In this document: positions 24,234 through 28,206 of the stretch, piece by piece
How positions within the stretch are numbered: the first letter of the stretch is position 1
Layout: each line of letters starts with the position of its first letter
Assembly: GCA_036397755.1 (NCBI GenBank)
Contig: DASWII010000063.1
Coordinates: 1 to 28,206 of the forward strand
Source: CAMYLY01 sp036397755
GTDB taxonomy: Bacteria > Gemmatimonadota > Gemmatimonadetes > Gemmatimonadales > GWC2-71-9
DNA length: 28,206 nt
Direction of reading: 5' to 3'
Notes under the pieces: generated by a model
Seen by the model: only the letters and a program-made list of their open reading frames with translations
Databases searched by the model: none
What the model was told of the DNA's origin: nothing
Translations under genes and position numbers: made by a program

Positions 24234-24262
24234 AGTATGTCGCGTGGGGACCAACGCGTCAA
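24234..24262 (-). promoter_or_regulatory. Promoter of the zinc-ribbon kinase gene
   Basis: On the minus strand TTGACG (24262-24257) and CATACT (24239-24234) are separated by exactly 17 nt. Transcription would start near 24227, leaving a leader of about 26 nt with a GGAG site before the ATG at 24201. Confidence 0.55.
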
Positions 24263-24333
24263 CGTGGTCTTGCCGCTGGACTGGTACGCCACGCGGCGTT
24301 GCCCGCACGCTCACCGGCACCGAGCCCATCGCC

Positions 24334-24428
24334 GGTCTGTTCGCGCTGGTGGCGGTCGTGGCGTCATGGGCGCCGGCGCGGCGCGCGACGCAGATCGATC
24401 CGGTGGTGGCATTGCGCGAGGAGTGAGC
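24334..24428 (+). repeat. 95-bp direct repeat, copy 2 (orphan ADOP 3' end)
   Basis: This second copy encodes only the last ~30 residues of an ADOP permease ('GLFALVAVVASWAPARRAT...VALREE') and its stop. Upstream (24263-24333) there is no further ADOP homology. It is therefore a duplicated scrap and not a gene. Confidence 0.93.
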
Positions 24429-24482
24429 AGCGGCTCACGGCGTCGCCGACGGTGGGTTCCGGAGCGCGGGCCGCGGTCGCGC

Positions 24483-24511
24483 TTGCCGCCCGCGTGTCCC
24501 GCTCGTACTCT
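24483..24511 (+). promoter_or_regulatory. Promoter placing the transcript start on the enzyme's ATG (leaderless)
   Basis: TTGCCG (24483-24488), a 17-nt spacer and TACTCT (24506-24511) form a plausible sigma-70-type promoter. The usual start point 7 nt past the -10 falls on the A of ATG at 24518. There is no Shine-Dalgarno sequence. Both facts point to a leaderless mRNA. Confidence 0.5.
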
Positions 24512-24517
24512 CGCATG

Positions 24518-25480
24518 ATGTTGCCTAGGTCCATTCTCGACGCCGCTCGCTCGCGCATTGCCGATCGGCTCGTGATGACACCCCTGCTCCGCTCCAGCGC
24601 TCTCGCGCGGGAGACCGGCGCGTCTGCGTGCCATCTCAAGTGCGAACACCTGCAGAAGACCGGCTCCTTCAAGACGCGCGGCGCGTTGAACCTGATGTCG
24701 CAGCTGACCGACGACGAGCGGGCCCGCGGCGTGGTTACGATCTCGGCCGGCAATCACGCGCAGGCCGTCGCTTGGGCGGCAGCAGAAGCTGGAGTATCGG
24801 CCACCGTGGTCATGCCCGCCGACGCCTCACCGACCAAAGCCGCGGGCGCCAGACGCTACGGGGCCGAGGTCATTCTGCACGGCACCGTGTTCGAGGCGTT
24901 CGAGCTCGTGCATCAGCTCGAACGCGAGCGCGGTCTCACGTTCGTACACCCGTTCGACGACGAGCGCATCGTTGCCGGCACGGCCACGGTGGGACTCGAA
25001 CTACTGGAGCAGTTGCCGTCCGCAAGTGTCGTCGTCGTGCCGGTGGGCGGCGGCGGTCTCATCGCGGGCGTGGCGACAGCGGTGCACCATCTCAAACCGT
25101 CTGCCCGGGTCATCGGTGTGGAGCCACAGGGCGCCGCGGCCATGCGGAAGAGTCTCGATGGCGGCGCGCCCGCGCACCTGGAGGCGGTCGATACGATAGC
25201 CCACGGCCTCGCCCCTCCGATGGCCGGCACGCTCAATTATCAGATCGTAAAGGAGACCGTGGCTGACGTCGTCACCGTCACCGATGACGAGATCCTGTCG
25301 GCGCTGCGGTTCATCGTCGAGCGCACCAAGCAAGTGGTCGAGCCCTCGGGCGCGGCGGCCGTTGCGGCGCTGTTGACGGGCAAGGTGCGGCTCGGCGCCA
25401 AGGACGAAGTCGCGGCCATCCTGAGCGGTGGCAACGTGGGACTGGAGGAGCTGGCGGGGTATTTGGGCGGCACGCGCTGA
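24518..25480 (+). CDS. Threonine ammonia-lyase-like PLP enzyme (fold type II)
   Basis: The 320-residue protein is a complete catalytic domain of the threonine/serine dehydratase family. It has the PLP lysine K52 in 'KTGSFKTRGAL', the substrate loop 'SAGNHAQAVAWAA' (~77-89), the glycine loop 'VPVGGGGLIAG' (~173-183) and 'SGGNVGLEEL' near the end. It should convert L-threonine to 2-oxobutanoate plus ammonia; serine dehydratase or serine racemase activity is possible in this family. It lacks the C-terminal ACT-like regulatory domain of biosynthetic IlvA, so a catabolic TdcB-like type is likelier. An ATG at 24515 is adjacent, but the promoter position favours 24518. It follows the duplicated ADOP scrap and ends at a GC-rich hairpin. 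Confidence 0.92.
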   Translation: MLPRSILDAARSRIADRLVMTPLLRSSALARETGASACHLKCEHLQKTGSFKTRGALNLMSQLTDDERARGVVTISAGNHAQAVAWAAAEAGVSATVVMPADASPTKAAGARRYGAEVILHGTVFEAFELVHQLERERGLTFVHPFDDERIVAGTATVGLELLEQLPSASVVVVPVGGGGLIAGVATAVHHLKPSARVIGVEPQGAAAMRKSLDGGAPAHLEAVDTIAHGLAPPMAGTLNYQIVKETVADVVTVTDDEILSALRFIVERTKQVVEPSGAAAVAALLTGKVRLGAKDEVAAILSGGNVGLEELAGYLGGTR

Positions 25481-25485
25481 CGATT

Positions 25486-25503
25486 CGGCGGGTGAACCCG
25501 CCG
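25486..25503 (+). terminator. GC-rich hairpin after the threonine ammonia-lyase gene
   Basis: CGGCGGGT and ACCCGCCG are exact complements around a 2-nt centre and begin 6 nt after the stop codon. No T run follows, so it may be a weak terminator or a REP-like palindrome. Confidence 0.45.
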
Positions 25504-25827
25504 CTCGGCGCCTCCGGCGACACGCCCTGAACGGAGATCCGTTGGTTGCGTCTTTCGAGACGCGTCGCGGAGCGCCGAGCCGACGCTTCAGCGTCGAGAT
25601 ACGACGGGTGCCTCGCAACTCAATCACCTGACGCCCAGCCGGGAGGGCTGGTCCTAACTGGTAAGGCACCGGTCTTGAAAGCACCTCGGCGGTGTCCGTC
25701 GGGTCGTTGTTGTCCGTATGAGGCCGGTTCACAGGGGATACCGGCTGGAGTCGCACAAACGAACTGTCGCTAAGTCCGTACGCCGGCAAGATGGATGGAG
25801 CGAGATCGACCCGTCTCTTACCGCCTC
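25504..25827. other. Non-coding intergenic stretch with palindromes
   Basis: About 320 bp without a supported gene lie between convergent genes. Contents are the palindrome CGACGCT-TC-AGCGTCG (25581-25596), a hairpin CCAGCC-GGGAG-GGCTGG (25634-25650), a degenerate tRNA-Ser-like segment (25642-25701) and a hairpin GCCGGT...ACCGGC (from about 25723). No promoter was identified. Confidence 0.6.
25642..25701 (+). pseudogene. Degenerate tRNA-Ser(UGA)-like sequence, 3' part missing
   Basis: The segment aligns with the 5' two-thirds of a class II tRNA. GGAGGGC fits the acceptor strand, then TG and a D-arm ending ...GGTAAGGC A, then 'CCGGTCTTGAAA' with anticodon TGA at 25676-25678, then a 6-bp variable-arm stem CGGCGG-TGT-CCGTCG (25687-25701, one G-T pair). 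The 3' side of the anticodon stem is mostly mismatched. I find no T-arm and no GCCCTCC acceptor partner downstream, so it cannot be a working tRNA. Confidence 0.35.
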
Positions 25828-28206
25828 CTACCTCCCGACCCGTTCACGCAACTCGTCGATCCAGTTGACCACCAGCACGAGGTCGCCACCAGTGACCTCG
25901 GCCGGCGAGATCATGATGAAGTGCCCGTCGGGTGCCACATCGTATGAATGATGGTAATTGTCGCTCAGAAAGGTCGACGCATCGAACAGCACCTCGGCCC
26001 GTTCCACGGCGAACGCATCGGCGCTCGGCCGCACCGGATACACCACCATCTCCCCGCGCGCGTTGCGCACGAAGAGCTCGCGCCCATGCGGCGACCATCG
26101 TGGTTCGGTGCCGCCCTGGACGGTCACACTGTACTTGGCACGGGCGGCGTCGGGGAACGGGCGCACGTAGACCTCCTCGCGCCCGGTCTCGTTCGAGACA
26201 TACGCCAACCATCGCCCGTCGGGAGAGAGCGCCGGCGCATACTCGTCGGCCGGGGACCCGACGATCAGCCGAGACGTCGAGTCGACGCCGGGCCGGATTG
26301 CATGGATGTCGCGTGTACCCGTCCCGGTTCCACCGGCGCGCAGCACGAGCCATTGCCCATCGCGGGATACTTGAGCCTCCCACGTCAGCACGTCAGTCTC
26401 GATTCTCGTCGGCACTGCCCCGCCGTCCGCGCGAACCCTCCACAGCGTCTGGGCGTCGCCGAAGTATATGACCTCGCGACCGTCCGCCGTCCATGTGGGG
26501 CGGTTGTTGCCGGTACCCTCGAACGTCAACAGCCGCGTGGGCCCGGTGTCGAGCTCCTTTACCCATATGTGCGCGCCGTCGGTGCTGACAGCCGAGACGG
26601 CAAGGAGGGAGCCGTTGGGCGACAGCGCGACGTTCTGGAAGCCGCCACGCCAGTCGGGATCGATCGCCGACACGTTGCCTGCCCGATCCACCCGCACCAC
26701 CTGGTCGTCACCCCCGGCTCCACCCGACTGGTAGACCAGGTGACCCGTGTGCGACACATCGAATTGCGCAACACCGGCGAACGTCTCCAAGCGAATCGCC
26801 GACTCGAGCGCAACCGGATCCCCGGTGAACTCCATACGGTCCTGATCGAACGGTCGCGCCCACAGCGCGCCGTCGAACGTCACGTACAGGAGGTAGCCGG
26901 CCGGAAGGTACCGCGCATAGACGCCTTGTGTGAGCACCCGCACCTCTCGCGTCTTCAGCGACGCGACCCCGATGTCGGTGTTGCCGATGGAGCTGCGCCA
27001 GATCTGGAAGACGAGCCCTTTCCCGTTGGGGAGCACTTCCGGCCAGTCGTATTCGACACCGACCACGAACTCCGCACTGTCGGGCGCGACGATGGTGTCG
27101 ATAGCCCCACCTGTCACGCGTACGCGCGAGAGGCGCCCAGCCGCCATCGTGAAGTACAACCACCCGTCAGGACCCCATGATCCCCCCCACGGATTCACCC
27201 CGGTGGTAACCGTTCGGATGGGACCACCACCGATCGACACGATCCTGAGATTCCCGGGCTCCCCATCGATGAAGCCGAGCGACTCGCCGTCCGGTGAGAA
27301 GAACACCGCGCGGGGGAGATCGGTACCCGGCAAGGGGCGCGCCTCCATTTCGTCCAGCTTCCGGACCCACAGCGCCCGCGCGCTTCCACCGACCCCCGGT
27401 CCCACGTAAGCCAGCCTCCTGCCATCTGGCGAGATGGCGAACCGTCGGGTGGGCACCCGCTGCAGGCGCTGATCGGGAGCGAACGCCACACCGAGTCGGT
27501 AGCGCTCTCGAGGCACCGAGCGGAACCAACCCCACGCCGCGACCAGCGACACCACCAGGAGCGCGGCGAGCATCGCGAGCATCTGCCATCGCGCCCGCCG
27601 GGGCGCGGCGCTACTGACACCCGGCGCTCTGGCCGTCGTGAACGACGATGTTCGCAGTGCCGTGGCGAAGCTCGCGGCGCTGTCGAAGCGATCGGCCGGC
27701 AACTTCTCGAGTGCCTTGGCCACCGCCGCCACCACGTTCGGCGGCACCGACTTCCGCACCGTCGTGACCGGCGCCGCCTCCTCCGTCACGATCTTCATGA
27801 TGATCTGCTGGGCCGACGCCCCCGTGTGCGGCGGATTCCCCGTCAGCATCTCGTACAACACACTCGCCAACGAGTAGATGTCCGACCGCGCGCTCAGATC
27901 CTTCTCCGCCGTCGCTTGCTCGGGACTCATGTAATGCGGCGTGCCGAGCGAGAGGCCCGTCTCCGTCATTCGCCCGCCCGCCGCCGCGCTCACGGCCAGG
28001 GCAATGCCGAAGTCCGCCACCATCGGCCGGCCGTCGTGCAACAGGATGTTCTCCGGCTTGATGTCGCGATGGATCACCCCGTTGCGGTGTGCGTAGTCCA
28101 ACGCGTCCGCCACCTCGGTCGCAATACGCACCGACTCGTCGATCGAGAGCTGCGTCTCGCGATCCAGCTTGTTGCGCAGCGTCTCGCCCTCGATGTACGG
28201 CATCAC
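25828..28206 (-). CDS. Ser/Thr protein kinase with C-terminal beta-propeller (5' end outside window)
   Basis: The visible 792 residues begin inside the kinase N-lobe ('MPYIEGETLRNKL'), so the start, glycine loop and ATP lysine lie beyond base 28206. HRDIKPEN (HRD 46-48), DFG (65-67) and MSPEQATAEKD (93-103) are intact. The kinase domain ends near ~195. One transmembrane helix (~212-232) leads to a C-terminal TolB/PD40-type propeller (~240-790) with strands such as 'FAISPDGRRLAYVG', 'LSPNGSLLAVSA' and 'LSPDGRWLAYVS'. The arrangement (cytoplasmic kinase, one helix, outside propeller) is very common in Gemmatimonadota and Acidobacteriota and implies a receptor kinase with an unknown ligand. It is convergent with the threonine ammonia-lyase gene. 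Confidence 0.94.
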   Translation of the reverse strand: MMPYIEGETLRNKLDRETQLSIDESVRIATEVADALDYAHRNGVIHRDIKPENILLHDGRPMVADFGIALAVSAAAGGRMTETGLSLGTPHYMSPEQATAEKDLSARSDIYSLASVLYEMLTGNPPHTGASAQQIIMKIVTEEAAPVTTVRKSVPPNVVAAVAKALEKLPADRFDSAASFATALRTSSFTTARAPGVSSAAPRRARWQMLAMLAALLVVSLVAAWGWFRSVPRERYRLGVAFAPDQRLQRVPTRRFAISPDGRRLAYVGPGVGGSARALWVRKLDEMEARPLPGTDLPRAVFFSPDGESLGFIDGEPGNLRIVSIGGGPIRTVTTGVNPWGGSWGPDGWLYFTMAAGRLSRVRVTGGAIDTIVAPDSAEFVVGVEYDWPEVLPNGKGLVFQIWRSSIGNTDIGVASLKTREVRVLTQGVYARYLPAGYLLYVTFDGALWARPFDQDRMEFTGDPVALESAIRLETFAGVAQFDVSHTGHLVYQSGGAGGDDQVVRVDRAGNVSAIDPDWRGGFQNVALSPNGSLLAVSAVSTDGAHIWVKELDTGPTRLLTFEGTGNNRPTWTADGREVIYFGDAQTLWRVRADGGAVPTRIETDVLTWEAQVSRDGQWLVLRAGGTGTGTRDIHAIRPGVDSTSRLIVGSPADEYAPALSPDGRWLAYVSNETGREEVYVRPFPDAARAKYSVTVQGGTEPRWSPHGRELFVRNARGEMVVYPVRPSADAFAVERAEVLFDASTFLSDNYHHSYDVAPDGHFIMISPAEVTGGDLVLVVNWIDELRERVGR

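Noticed and set aside
24244..24426. 60-codon ORF ending in the ADOP repeat
   Set aside because: Only the last ~30 residues are ADOP. The first half is the antisense of the kinase promoter region and has no start signal.
25948..27180. Open frame of 410 codons on the plus strand
   Set aside because: It is antisense to the propeller of the third kinase, with no recognisable domain or start signal.

Overview
The window is high-GC DNA that most resembles a soil-type Gemmatimonadota genome; Acidobacteriota is the nearest alternative. That assignment is inferred from gene content: three Ser/Thr protein kinases of the 'kinase plus membrane plus sensor/propeller' kind, ADOP/MacB-type permeases, exported S9 peptidases, a DUF4097 protein, lipoproteins and short tandem-repeat words between genes. 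No rRNA or intact tRNA is present to confirm it. Both edges cut through kinase genes.

Layout. 1-2.2 kb: 3' part of a membrane Ser/Thr kinase, then a small GNAT-like protein (+). 2.2-6.9 kb (minus strand): a DUF4097 repeat protein, an intact ADOP ABC-type permease, and ornithine aminotransferase (rocD). 7.1-9.6 kb: an exported RidA-family protein, a small putative lipoprotein, an M50 site-2 protease (-) and a small polytopic membrane protein. 9.7-12.0 kb: a secreted glycoside hydrolase family 2 enzyme. 12.0-13.1 kb: gene debris, made of a DUF4350-like pseudogene with three indels that runs into an IS-end-like tandem repeat and a truncated IS5-type transposase. 13.2-14.5 kb: a beta-propeller lipoprotein. 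14.7-15.8 kb: a truncated, multiply frameshifted YtcJ-like amidohydrolase pseudogene (-). 15.9-19.9 kb: a secreted S9 prolyl-oligopeptidase-type enzyme, two small envelope proteins and a stand-alone 5'-3' exonuclease. 20.0-21.0 kb: the two ends of a second ADOP permease gene, with the middle replaced by hairpins and a broken antitoxin/nucleotidyltransferase pair. 21.2-24.2 kb: a 1007-residue zinc-ribbon Ser/Thr kinase (-). This kinase is bracketed by a 95-bp direct repeat of the ADOP 3' end. 24.5-25.5 kb: a threonine ammonia-lyase-like PLP enzyme that appears to be transcribed as a leaderless mRNA. 25.5-25.8 kb: palindromes and a degenerate tRNA-Ser-like sequence. 25.8-28.2 kb: a Ser/Thr kinase with a C-terminal beta-propeller, cut by the window end.

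How the parts fit. There is no single large operon. The recognisable functions are envelope signalling (three kinases, an M50 protease, ADOP, DUF4097), scavenging of peptides and glycans (S9, GH2) and amino-acid catabolism (RocD, threonine ammonia-lyase; RidA is the classical partner of the latter, but here it carries an export signal). The most unusual signal is the rearranged zone at 20.0-24.4 kb. Next is the concentration of decayed genes at 12-13 kb and 14.7-15.8 kb. I see no CRISPR array, prophage or complete defence system.
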